A stretch of DNA of 64,000 bases from Phaseolus vulgaris. Lineage: Eukaryota > Streptophyta > Magnoliopsida > Fabales > Fabaceae. This document shows, piece by piece, positions 33,663 through 44,037 of the stretch. The stretch spans positions 22,926,942 to 22,990,941 of the forward strand of contig NC_023753.2 in NCBI RefSeq assembly GCF_000499845.2. Direction: 5' to 3'. The notes under the pieces were generated by a model, which was given only the letters and a program-made list of their open reading frames with translations, did not search any database and was not told the DNA's origin. Both the position numbers and the translations under genes were made by a program. Each line of letters opens with the position of its first letter. Position 1 is the stretch's first letter.

Positions 33663-34297
33663 TACTCCCCGAGTTGGAGAGAATTCGACCACGAATTCTG
33701 GAGACCTACAGAAAAAGGAGTTAGATCGCTGACATTAAAAGTATGACTACCTAAGAATGTATCAGGCATATCTAACTCATAAGCATTGTCATTAATCCTC
33801 TTGAGGACTTGGAAAGGTCCATCCCCTCGAGGCATTAGTTTGGACTTCCTTTGAGTAGGAAAACGATCCTTCCTCAAATGAAGCCAAACCCAATCGCCCT
33901 CATCAAACAACAATGCTTTTCTCCTTTTATTGGCAAGTTCAGCATACTTGCCAACCTTCTTCTCAATTCTCTTCTTGATGTCTTTATGCAAAGTTTTCAC
34001 AAAAGAAGCCTTTTCATCCCCATCTTTGCACAAGACATCTTCAAGAAGGGGAATAGGAAGAAGATCAAGAGGTGTTAGGGGATTAAACCCATAGACTACC
34101 TCAAAAGGAGAATGAGAGGTGGTAGAATTTACTACTCGGTTATATGCAAACTCAACATGGGGTAGTAAATTCTCCCACACTCTAGGATTCCCCGAAATAA
34201 AGCATCTCAATAGTTGTCCCAAAGTTCTATTCACCACCTCGGTTTGACCATCAGTTTGTGGGTGGCAAGTGGTAGAAAATAAAAAGCTTAGTTCCAA
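33473..34297 (-). pseudogene. Integrase C-terminal half of element C
   Basis: Starts in the integrase core ([20 protein letters not shown], carrying the catalytic Glu) and continues through VWENLLPHVEFAYNR, the GPFQVLKRINDNAYELDMP fold and FNVSDLTPFS to a tail with NSWSNSLQLGEYDGDQ. It ends about 190 bases inside the LTR. No chromodomain is recognised. One base is inserted in a T run relative to the upstream frame at about 34280, so the polyprotein is broken here. Otherwise the frame is intact for 274 codons. Confidence 0.88.
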
Positions 34298-34814
34298 GCT
34301 TGCCCCACAAGGTCTTCCAAAAGTGACTCAAGAACTTAGGATCTCTATCGGACACTATAGACCTAGGAATCCCATGCAAGCGAACCACTTCTTGGAAGAA
34401 GAGGTTTGCAATGTGGCATGCATCATCCACTTTGTGGCAAGGAATAAAGTGAGCCATCTTTGAAAAACGATCCACTACCACAAAAATGGAGTCCTTTCCC
34501 TTTGATGTCTTGGGTAAGCCTAAGATGAAATCCATAGATATATCTACCCAAGGCATTGAAGGGATAGGAAGAGGAGTATAAAGACCATGGGGATGCATTT
34601 TAGATTTAGCTTTGCGGCAAGCGATGCATTTATCACACAAACTATGAACATGTTTATGCATATGAGGCCAAAAGAAATGTTCATGCAACACATCCAAAGT
34701 TTTAGCAACCCCAAAATGTCCCATTAAGCCCCCCTCATGAGCTTCTCTAACAAGAGATAATCTAATAGAGCATTGGGGAACACAAAGACGTTTTTCCCTT
34801 AAAAAGAAAGCCAT
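34251..34814 (-). pseudogene. Integrase N-terminal half of element C
   Basis: Carries the HHCC zinc-binding region ([13 protein letters not shown] ... CIACRKAKS), [20 protein letters not shown] and [12 protein letters not shown], with the first two catalytic aspartates. It overlaps the next segment because of the single-base shift near 34280, and is shifted from the upstream RT frame by another indel in a T run near 34800. Confidence 0.88.
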
Positions 34815-37620
34815 CTTGAATAAAAAAAGTCTTTGTGTCCTCCCTTAAGACACTCTTGATAGAGGAGAGAAAAATCAAGGTCATCATGATAAAGTTCCTT
34901 AATGTGATCAAAACCAAGATATTGAGAGGTTAAAAGATTTAGCAAGGTGTATCTTCTAGAAAGAGCATCCGCCACAATATTTATTTTGCCTTGCTTGTGT
35001 TTGATCACATAAGGAAATTGCTCAATGAATTCCACCCACTTAGCATGCCTTTTGTTAAGTTTGTTTTGGCTTTTCAAATATTTAAGAGATTCATGATCAC
35101 TATGTATCACAAACTCTTTGGGAAAAAGATAGTGTTGCCAAGTAAACAAAGCCCTAACAAGTGCATATAATTCCTTATCATAGGTGAAATAGTTGAGATG
35201 ACTTCCCTTCAATTTCTCACTAAAATAGGCTATGGGGTGGCCCTCTTGAAGGAGAACAGCCCCAATACCTATGCTTGAAGCATCACACTCAATCTCAAAT
35301 GTCTTAGTGAAATTAGGAAGGGCCAAGATGGGAGCATTAGTCAATTTTTCTTTCAAAGTATTAAAAGCATTTTGTTGTGCTTCTCCCCAATGAAAGACCA
35401 CATCCTTTTTCACTATGTCATTGAGTGGTGCGGCAATGGTACCAAAGTTTGGGACAAATCTTCTATAGAAAGAAGCAAGCCCATGAAAACTTCGGACCTC
35501 ATTCAAAGATTTCGGTGTAGGCCAATTTTGAATGGCCACCACCTTTGTTTTGTCCACATGGACCCCTTTACAACTCACAACAAACCCTAGGAATTCTATA
35601 TGATCAAGAGCAAACATACATTTAGCAAGGTTAACATACAAATGTTCCTTCCTAAGGGTTTCCAAAACTTGCCTAACATGCAACCTATGGTCATTCAAAG
35701 ATAAGCTATAAATGAGAATGTCATCAAAGTAAACCACAACAAACTTACCAATGAAAGGTCTAAGAACATGATGCATGAGGCGCATGAAGGTACTTGGTGC
35801 ATTAGTTAAACCAAAAGGCATAACTAACCACTCATATAAACCAAAGTTGGTCTTAAAAGCCGTCTTCCATTCATCACCCGGTTTGATACGGATTTGATTG
35901 TAGCCGCTTTTAAGATCAATCTTTGAAAAGATTTTAGAACCATGTAATTCATCCAACAAATCATCTAGTCTAGGTATGGGATGCCTATACTTAATGGTTA
36001 TGTTATTTATGGCCCTACAATCCGAACACATTCGCCATGTGCCATCCTTTTTTGGCACTAAGATGATAGGCATAGCACAAGGACTCATGCTATCTTGCAC
36101 CCACCCTTTCTCAATCAAAGCCTCAACTTGTTGGCGAATTTCCTTGGTTTCACTTGGATTGGTCCTATATGCGGGACGATTTGGTAAAGAAGAGCCCGGT
36201 ATCAAATCAATTTGGTGCTCAATCCCTCTCAAAGGTGGAAGTCCATTTGGAGGATCTTGAAACACATCTTTGAACTCTTCTACCAAATTTTCCAAGCAAT
36301 GAGGACTATCAACAAGTGATTCTATGCTAAGAGTTCTAGGGATGGCTAAAAAAAGAGGATGATGAGCCACTATTTCCCTTTCAATGTCACGCCTAGACAC
36401 AAGGAGTGTAGGCTTAGAACTCTTATCTTTTTTATCTTTTTTATCTTTTTCACTCTCCCTCTTTTTCTTCATGATAACTTGGTCCTCATGGACTTCTCTT
36501 GGAGAGAGAGATTTTAAAGTAACCTTGTGACCATGGAATTCAAAAGATAATTTGTTGGTAAAGCCATCATGTAAAACTTTTATATCAAATTGCCAAGGCC
36601 TTCCCAAAAGAACATGAGTGGCTTCCATGGGCACAACATCACATAATACCTCATCTTTGTATTTTCCAATGGAGAAATGGATGAGGACTTGTTTATTAAC
36701 AATTATTTCTCCTACTTCACTAAGCCATTGTAACTTGTAGGGCTTTGTATGAGAGATAGTAGGCAATCCAAGCTTATCTACTACTCTTGTACTAGCCACA
36801 TTTGCACAACTACCCCCATCCACTATCAAGGAACAAATGTTGTTTTGAATAAGACATCTTGTATGGAAAATATTTTCCCTTTGACTTTCATCAAAAGGTT
36901 GTGAAACTTGTCCAAGAAGTCTTCTCACAACTAACAAGTCCCCTTCAAGTGGACATTCGCTCTCTTCCTCACTAGATGTATGAGAATGCAATGAATGCTT
37001 TGGAGAATCCGAATCATGCTCACTAACTACAATGCCCTCATGCATGTACATACTTCGTTTGGAAGGACAATTTGCAGCAATATGACCATAACCCATACAT
37101 TTAAAGCATTTAGTGTTAGATGTTCTAGTGGGAGACTTAGGTCTAGAAGTTGATGGCTTAGATTCCTTGGGTTTGAAAGAAGAATCTTTGGAAGGATGTT
37201 TAGAAAAAGAAGTTTTGTTTCTCCAAGACTTGGAGTAGTATCCATCATTGGAAGCATTTTTAAAAGAGTTTTTCTTAGCAAGTTGGGCTTCCACCTTCAT
37301 TGCAAGATGAACTAAAGAGCCCAATGATGAATACTCTTGTAACTCAACAATGTCTTGAATATCCTTCCTAAGACCACTCACAAACCTAGCAACCATGGCT
37401 TCTTCACTTTCTTCTAATTCAATTTTAAGCACAAGCGTCTCAAGCTCCTTATAATATTCATCCACATTTAGCGTGCCTTGTTGAAACCGTTGGAGTCTCA
37501 ACATGAGGTCTTTCCTAAAATGTGGGGGCACAAACCTAGCGCGCATATGATCCTTTAAAGAGTTCCAAGAGTCCACGGGAGGACCCTTGTGATAGATAAT
37601 GTCCTTTACAATTCCATGCC
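34799..37620 (-). pseudogene. gag (5'-truncated)-protease-RT-RNase H of element C
   Basis: Open for about 940 codons. It opens in mid-Gag at the insertion boundary ([19 protein letters not shown]), then [20 protein letters not shown], zinc knuckle [14 protein letters not shown], protease [19 protein letters not shown] and [11 protein letters not shown] with [15 protein letters not shown] and [11 protein letters not shown] (YFDD at 35720-35731; all three catalytic Asp present), and RNase H ([16 protein letters not shown]). Only the N-terminal Gag is missing and the end is shifted in a T run. Much better preserved than its homologue in element A. It can make no complete particle because it lacks the Gag start, leader, PBS and 5' LTR. 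Confidence 0.92.
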
Positions 37621-37657
37621 ATCTTGCATGAATTAGCTAACCACACTAATTACATAG
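37621..37657. repeat. 37-bp direct repeat, right copy, bounding element C
   Basis: Identical to 32641-32677. From here rightwards the copia frame of element F resumes ([15 protein letters not shown] on the minus strand). Confidence 0.93.
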
Positions 37658-37912
37658 GCTACGTCTGACCCAGTGTGTGATAGATATATGAGCTTCCCAA
37701 CAAGTCTTTGATATTGTGTCTTCTCCACCTTTGGGCTTTCCTCATCATTCCTAATCCAATGATTTTTCTCTACTAGCACTCTAGTGCTTTTACAACCCAA
37801 CTTACAAGTCTCTTTGAGGAGATCAAGGACGTATTTACTTTGGGGAACAAAGATTTTCTGTCAAGAGTAAACAACCTCTATCCCAAGGAAGTACTTCAAC
37901 TTCCCAAGATCT
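37621..37912 (-). pseudogene. Ty1/copia RT segment of element F between insertions C and D
   Basis: The minus strand reads LGKLKYFLGIEVVYS, KIFVPQSKYVLDLLKETCKLGC, QRLVGKLIYLSHTGSDVAY: the end of the copia RT after the YVDD region. It continues from 44038 (FEIKDL) across element D and into 32677 across element C. Confidence 0.88.
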
Positions 37913-38985
37913 TGTTGATCAAGAGTGATCAAGTGCTTTGGAGAATCCAAATCCAATGTGTTTGATGCAAGGCTGGTGTTGTTGCTGTGTTTGGGAGGGA
38001 TCTGGGTAGAATAGACTGTGATCCACTCCTTTGTTGAATCTAAAACTGATGTGATTTAAAACCTTTTAGAAAATAAAGTGTTTTTCCAACTAAGTGAAAA
38101 ACAACCTGTTGTTTTATCGAATCAATCGGTTGTCTTACTCTTAGGAGTTTTGAAAAGGTTGAAAACTGTTTTAGTTTGGTTATCGGTTGTTTCATGGTTC
38201 AACCGATTGTTTCTTTGAAAGTCCTAACAGAATTCTATTTTGGTTGTTGAATGTGCTTTAAATGTTTTCCAACTGAATACGCTCCTTCATTAATTTCTTT
38301 GACCAATCTTTGGGAAATATAAATGGTTTGTTTATGTTTTCAAACAAGCAAGAGAAACAAATTTGAGCTTTTCAGTTGTGACAAAGTTGATTCTAAGATT
38401 TGAACATTCACATCAAGCTTTGGGTTTTCAAAGAGAGTGGAATAGGATTGCAATTGTATTGATTTCAGTTTGTACTGTGAACAAGTGTAATCCCTTCTCA
38501 ACCTACTGTATTTCTGGTGTTGTGTTGCCAAGCAGTGTTGTGTGCTCTTGAGGTGGTAGAGATCAATACTCTTGGTGTCTCTTGCCAAAGGGAGTGTGTT
38601 TCTTGAAGGGTTCGAGGTCACTACTTTGGTGGTTTGTGTGTTGTAATTTGGTTTGATTACTTAGTGGATTACCCAGTGGTTTTCTAGGGACTGGATGTAG
38701 CTCTTGGCTTAAGGGTGAACCAATATAAATTGTTGGTGTATCTATCTCTTACCCTCAAACTCATTTAAATTCTGTTTTAAGCTTTACTGGTATAAACAAC
38801 CGATTGTTTCAAAGAAACAACCGATTGTTTCTCTGTTGCTTTGCTGTTTTATTGCTTATGTTCTTGGCTAACCTGATCTCTGTTCTGGATTCACACAATG
38901 AATTTTGTTAAACTTCAAAAAGATTTCAAAAACCTCTCTTAAACAATTCACCCCTCCCTCTCGTTTAAGGCCATATATTCTAACA
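37913..38985 (+). repeat. 5' LTR of SIRE-like element D
   Basis: Runs from tgttgatcaagagtgatc to ggccatatattctaaca (1073 bp) and matches 42945-44037 closely throughout. It is followed at once by a PBS. It includes several copies of the motif gaaacaaccgattgtttc and its complement. The flanking pentamers gatct (37908-37912) and gatcc (44038-44042) form a 5-bp target duplication with one mismatch. Confidence 0.92.
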
Positions 38986-39003
38986 ATTGGCATCAAGAGC
39001 TTG
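38986..39003 (+). other. Primer-binding site of element D
   Basis: attggcatcaagagcttg starts directly after the LTR and is a variant of the ttggtatcagagc initiator-tRNA-Met PBS. Confidence 0.75.
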
Positions 39004-39046
39004 GTACTTGAAATATATTCAAGTTTGATCCTAAAATCTTTTTTCT

Positions 39047-40778
39047 ATGGCTGAAAAATTTCCTTTTGGGGAGGGTGCCTCAATTAATAGGCCACCCTTG
39101 TTTTTTGGTTTGAATTATCAGTTTTGGAAAGTTAGAATGAAAATCTTTGTTGAATCTCTTGATAAAGGAATTTGGGATGCAATTGAAAAAGACCCTTTTA
39201 TTCCTAAATTTGAAAAGGATGGATCTTCTATTGAAAAACCATGGTCCCAATGGACTGATGCTAAAAATAAAAAGGCCAAGTTTGATTGCATTGCCAAGAA
39301 TATCATAAGATCTGCTTTGAATTCGGATGAATTTTTCAGGATCTCACAATGTGCATCGGTTAAAGAAATGTGGGATACTCTAGAAGACACCCATGAAGGA
39401 ATAAATGATGTGAAGAGAGCAAGGAAACATACTTTAATACAAGAGTATGAGATGTTTAGAATGCTCAAAGGAGAATCGATTGCTGAAGTTCAAAAGAGAT
39501 TCACTCACATCATCAACCATCTAATGAGTCTTGGAAAAACCTTTGACAAAGAGGAGCTAAACATCAAGATTCTCAAGTGTCTTGATAGATCTTGGCAACC
39601 TAAAGTCACGGCTATTTCTGAATCAAAGGACTTGACATCTTTGACTCAACCTCCTTGTTTGGAAAGCTTAGAGAAAATGAGTTGGAGATGAATAGACTCA
39701 ATGTTCAAGAAAGTGAAGACAAGCATGTGAGGAACATTGCCTTGAAAGTTGCCAAGCACAAGAATAAGCAAGACTCAAGTGATGAAAGTGAGGAAGAAAA
39801 TCTTAGCTTGTTGTCCAAAAAGTTCAGCAAATTCTTGAAGAGAAACCGCAACAAAGAATCCAACAAGAAAGGTATGGAAACAAGAAAACTAATGATTTCA
39901 ATTCTAACAATTATACTTGCTTTGGTTGTGGAGAACAAGGGCATATAAAATCTGATTGCCCAAATAAAGAAGGCAAGGAAAAGAAGTCAAGCAATAGGGA
40001 AAAGAAAGGGAAATCAAAAAGAGCATATATTGCTTGGGATGAAAATGAAGTCTCTTCATCAAGCTCCTCATCTAGTGAAGATGAAAAAGCCCATCTATTT
40101 TTAATGGTAGAAGGAGATGATGATTCAAGCATCTCAAGCAGTGTAAGTTCTTGTGCTTCCTTAAGTGCTGAAAATTATAACCAATTACTTCAAGCTTTTA
40201 AAGAAACTCATGAAGAAGTTAACCGATTGGCTCTCTCAAACAACCGATTGAAAGGGTTGAATAACTGGCTTGAAAACAGAGTCAAGACTCTTGAAGAAGA
40301 ATTGGAAAAGTCAAAAATTGATTTTTAAAAACTTGAAATGCATTACAAAAATTCTTCTCACTTGAGTGACTCCAAGATTTGTAAAAATTGTAAAACTCTT
40401 GAGAGTAAAGTCCACTATCTTGTAAGAATTGTGGATAAACTTTCAAAGGGTAAATCCAACTTTGAAACTGTCTTGGCATCCCAAAAATTTGTTTTTGGAA
40501 AATCTGGTTTGGGGTTTTATCCTGAAAACAAGAAAAATGGGATTTCAAAGCCTTTTTCAAAAGTGCCAGAAAAACAACCGATTGAAAGATTGAAACAACC
40601 GGTTGTTACATGCTTTTACTGCATGAAGAGAGACCACTCAGTTAGATTCTGTAAAATTGGGAAATATTTTGTTCCTAAAGGTATTTTGAAATGGATTCCC
40701 AAAGGTTGTGAGGTTTCCAATGATAAAGCTGAATCAAAAGGACCCATATTTGTAAGGGGACCAAATCTTGTTGCTTGA
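39047..40778 (+). pseudogene. SIRE-type copia Gag of element D
   Basis: The frame opens MAEKFPFGEGASINRPPLFF, the typical start of SIRE/copia Gag (PPxFxGxNYxFWKxRM), with the UBN2-type capsid block (DTLEDTHEGINDVKRARKH). Frameshifts near 39650 and 39869 and a TAA at 40326 break it. Reading across them, the order is a first knuckle CFGCGEQGHIKSDC (about 39930), a Ser/Glu-rich linker, a coiled coil (about 40180-40450, with LENRVKTLEEELEKS) and a second knuckle CFYCMKRDHSVRFC (about 40612). In a full SIRE element, protease and pol would follow; here the frame ends at 40778 and no pol motif follows. Confidence 0.85.
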
Positions 40779-41560
40779 ATTCATTATGTTGCAGGGATAC
40801 TAAGAGAACCATGAAGTCTTGAGTTATCTGATCAAGCTTTTGGAAGAAAAGAAGTGTCTGGAACTGAACTAAGGGTATGTACCAGCTCAAGATATCTTGA
40901 AATCCAAAAGAAGCATTCTTGATCACAAACAATGACTCATTGAAGGAACTTCAAGACAAAAGGATAAGACCTTCCTTGTCTCTGCTTTTCTATTATAAAT
41001 TCATATTAAATTCTTCATCTGCATATGAACAATTGCATTTTTAAACTCTTCTATGTTTTTTGCTTAAAATTCATACACTGTTACTGCTGCAAAAAAACAA
41101 CCGATTGTTTTCTCGAAACAACCAATTGTTTCTTCTCTGACAGCACTGCATAAATAGATTTAATTTCTTTATGAATTCTATCTTTTACAGATTTCAATCT
41201 TAAAGAAATTTTGAGTCAATAAAGCAGTCATGAAAGTCGTATTTGTTTCTGAAGGAGGTTACTTCTTGTCATAAAGGAATATATTCCATATATTGGAAAT
41301 CCTAGTGCCTTTATGTCTAGTCAAAGTCACATGTGCTGACCATGTGATTTTCTGCTCTGGGCTGACGTTTTTCTGTGCAAAAGTTGGACCAGATTTCTAT
41401 CTTGAAGACTGAAACCCACTTCAACCAAAGGATAAAAAAGGGATTTTGTTTTGCTATAAAACCCTCTACAGCTGTTTTCCTTCACAAAAACAACCCATTG
41501 GCTCATCTCTTGCTGCATCTCATACTCTTCTTTGTGTGTGCTTTTTCTCATTCTGATTCC
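40779..41560 (+). other. Spacer between gag and the second ORF in element D
   Basis: About 780 bases without a convincing frame. They contain paired copies of the element's 18-bp motif at 41096-41132. A homologous spacer lies at 60592-61452 in element E, so the layout is inherited and not a random deletion of pol in one copy. Confidence 0.65.
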
Positions 41561-42513
41561 ATGGATTCCACTCCTCCAACATAAAAAAGGATTAAAACCA
41601 AAGATGTGAGATTAGGAGGACGTCTTGAGGGCTGGTTTTCAGGAGACAATGAATTGATTGAGAAATATCGCTTTGAAACAAGTAGAAAAGTGATAAACAA
41701 CCCAAAAGTTGTCTCTTTTAGCTAATTGAAGAGTCAAAAGCTGGATTATGTGAGAAGGCTTCTCAAAGAACAACTGTTGAAAAGGTTATTGGAGATGAAA
41801 GGAAACATCTATCCGGATCTTATTCGGGTTTTCTACACCAACTTAAAATTTGAAGGTAACAATCTTGTTTCTCATATCAAGGGTGTGGATATGGAGATCA
41901 CTCATGAGGTGTGGGCTGTTGTGACTGGCCTAAAGTATGCTGGATTGAGAATCAACAAAGGGAACATTGGTGTGGTGGAAGACTTCAATAAAATTCAATA
42001 TTACAAAAGTTGTTTGAAGAATCCTCATGCACAATGAATCTTGAGGGTGAAACATCTGAGTTGGTTAAGTCAACTTTTGAAGTGAACAATGGATCACTAA
42101 GCAAGATGGGTTTTACCAAGATCAATGGAAAATGGGTGAGTAAGGATGGTGAACAAGGTGGTTCCTCAAGTTGCCTTCATGCTGAACATGGTGAAGAAGA
42201 CCAAGAAGATGCTGAAGGTGCTGATATGGATATTCCATATGCAGAACAACCTGCTACTGATTTTGGTGTTGGGACAAGTGTTGGACATCAAGGAGATAGG
42301 ACTCCTTCAATGTCTTCCTTTGAGAGCTACATGGTGAATAAGCTAGATGGCTTTGCGGAAAATCAAAGGAATCTTCATGATCTTTGTGTTTCAAACTTTC
42401 AGAACTTTGATAATAGATTTCAAAGCATGGATACATGTTTTCAAACTCTTGATGAACAGATTGAAGTTGTTCAGAATCAGATTTTTGAGCTGCAGTATGG
42501 AAAAGAAGACTAA
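41561..42513 (+). pseudogene. ORF of unknown function (plant-transposon-protein type) in element D
   Basis: Starts at ATG 41561 (MDSTPPT) and ends GKED at 42513. Recognisable blocks are INNPKVVSF, KLDYVRRLLKEQLLKRLLEMK, YPDLIRVFYTNLKFEGN, LRINKGNIGVVEDFNK, KMGFTKINGKWVSKDG and a C-terminal coiled-coil-like stretch with four phenylalanine-spaced repeats. Stops lie at 41582 and 41723. About 240 bp of the middle, retained in element E, are missing near 42036 with a frameshift. Proteins of this kind are, as far as I recall, annotated only as putative plant transposon protein; no enzyme motif is visible. The position between gag and the 3' LTR is where SIRE elements carry an env-like ORF, but I see no signal peptide or membrane segment. 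Confidence 0.65.
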
Positions 42514-42640
42514 AGAAAAACAACCGGTTGATTTTTCGAAACAACCGATTGTTAAGCTTCAAAGTCAAAGCTTTGTTGTTCTTTCTATATTTGTATTTCT
42601 TTATTTTGGACTTTTCTGTTTAATCTCTTCCTAGAGTCTA

Positions 42641-42664
42641 TTTGGGAAGACAAATAGGGGGAGA
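42641..42664 (+). other. Internal polypurine-tract-like site in element D
   Basis: tttgggaagacaaatagggg continues into gaga; about 280 bases upstream of the 3' LTR. It resembles the tract at the LTR border. Confidence 0.55.
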
Positions 42665-42920
42665 ATATGGTGTTTGTGTTGTCTTACAAATTGTTATAAC
42701 TCTGCTATTATTCTGTTTTTAATTTTTGCTGCATTATTGGTTTGTATGAAGTTGTTTTTTTGCTTTGTGTTTGGCTGGTTTTTCTGCTTTTGTGATTATG
42801 CAGAAAACTAGTTGATGTATGATCATAACCTGCTATGAGAGATGCTCTGGATTGCATAGCTTTTTGTTTTACAGGTACAGTTTCAGATTCAATCAAGATC
42901 AACACAAGCAACTAGTGATT

Positions 42921-42944
42921 TGTCTTCATCAAATAAGGGGAGAC
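42921..42944 (+). other. Polypurine tract of element D
   Basis: cttcatcaaataaggggaga lies immediately before the 3' LTR start at 42945, the expected site for plus-strand priming. Confidence 0.75.
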
Positions 42945-44037
42945 TGTTGATCAAAAGTGATCAAGTGCTTTGAAGAATCCAAATCCAATGTGTTTGATGC
43001 AAGGCTGGTGTTGCTGCTATGTTTGGGAGGGATCTGGGTAGAATAGAATGTGACCCACTCCTTTGTTGAATCTAAAACTGATGTGATTTAAAACCTTTTA
43101 GAATATAAAGTGTTTTTCCAACTAAGTGAAAAACAACCTGTTGTTTTGTCGAATCAATCGGTTGTTTTACTCTTAGGAGTTTTGAAAAGGTTGAAAACTG
43201 TTTTAGTTTGGTTGACTTAACTGTCAAATCAAACAATCGGTTGTTTCGTGGTTTCAATCGATTGTTTCTTTGAAAATCCTAACAAAATTCTATTTTGGTT
43301 GTTGAATGTGCTTTAAATGTTTTTCAACTGAATATGCTCCTTCATTAATTGCTTTGACCAATCTTTGGAAAATTTAAATGGTTTGTTTATGTTTTCAAAC
43401 AAGCTAGAGAAACAAATTTGAGTTTTTCAGTTGTGACAAAGTTGATTCTAAGATTTGAACATTCATATCAAGCTTTGGGTTTTCAAAGAGAGTGGAATAG
43501 AATTGCAATTGTATTGATTTCAGTTTGTACTGTGAACAAGTGTAATCCCTTCTCAACCTACTATATTTTTGGTGTTGTGTTGCCAAGGAGTGTTGTGTGC
43601 TCTTGAGGTGGTCAAGATCAATACTCTTTGTGTGTCTTGCCAAAGAGAGTGTGTTTCTTGAAGGGTTCAAGGTCACTACTTTGGTGGTTTGTGTGTTGTA
43701 ACTTGGTTTGATTACTTAGTGGATTACCCAGTGGTTTTCTGAGGACTGGATGTAGCTCTTGGCTTAAGAGTGAACCAGTATAAACTGTTGGTGTATCTCT
43801 CTCTTACTTTGAACTCATTTAAATTCTATTTTAAGCTTTTCTGGTATAAACAACCGATTGTTTCGAAGAAACAACCGATTGTTTTTCTGTTGCTTTGCTG
43901 TTTTATTGCTTATATTCTTGGCTAACTTGATTATTGTTCTGGATTCACACAAAGAATTTTGTTAAACCTGAAAAAGTTTTCAAAAACCTCTCTTAAACAA
44001 TTCACCCCCCTCTCGTTTAAGGCCATATATTCTAACA
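42945..44037 (+). repeat. 3' LTR of SIRE-like element D
   Basis: Runs from tgttgatcaaaagtgatc to ccatatattctaaca (1093 bp). It differs from the 5' LTR by scattered substitutions and an extra about 20 bases near 43215-43235. The short frame at 43418-43606 duplicates one at 38363-38551 because both lie in the LTRs. Confidence 0.92.

Noticed and set aside
38363..38551. Short frame repeated at 43418-43606.
   Set aside because: It lies within the LTR pair of element D.
42010..42513. Treating this stretch as an intact separate gene.
   Set aside because: Its apparent start comes from a deletion; element E shows that it is the C-terminal part of a longer ORF.
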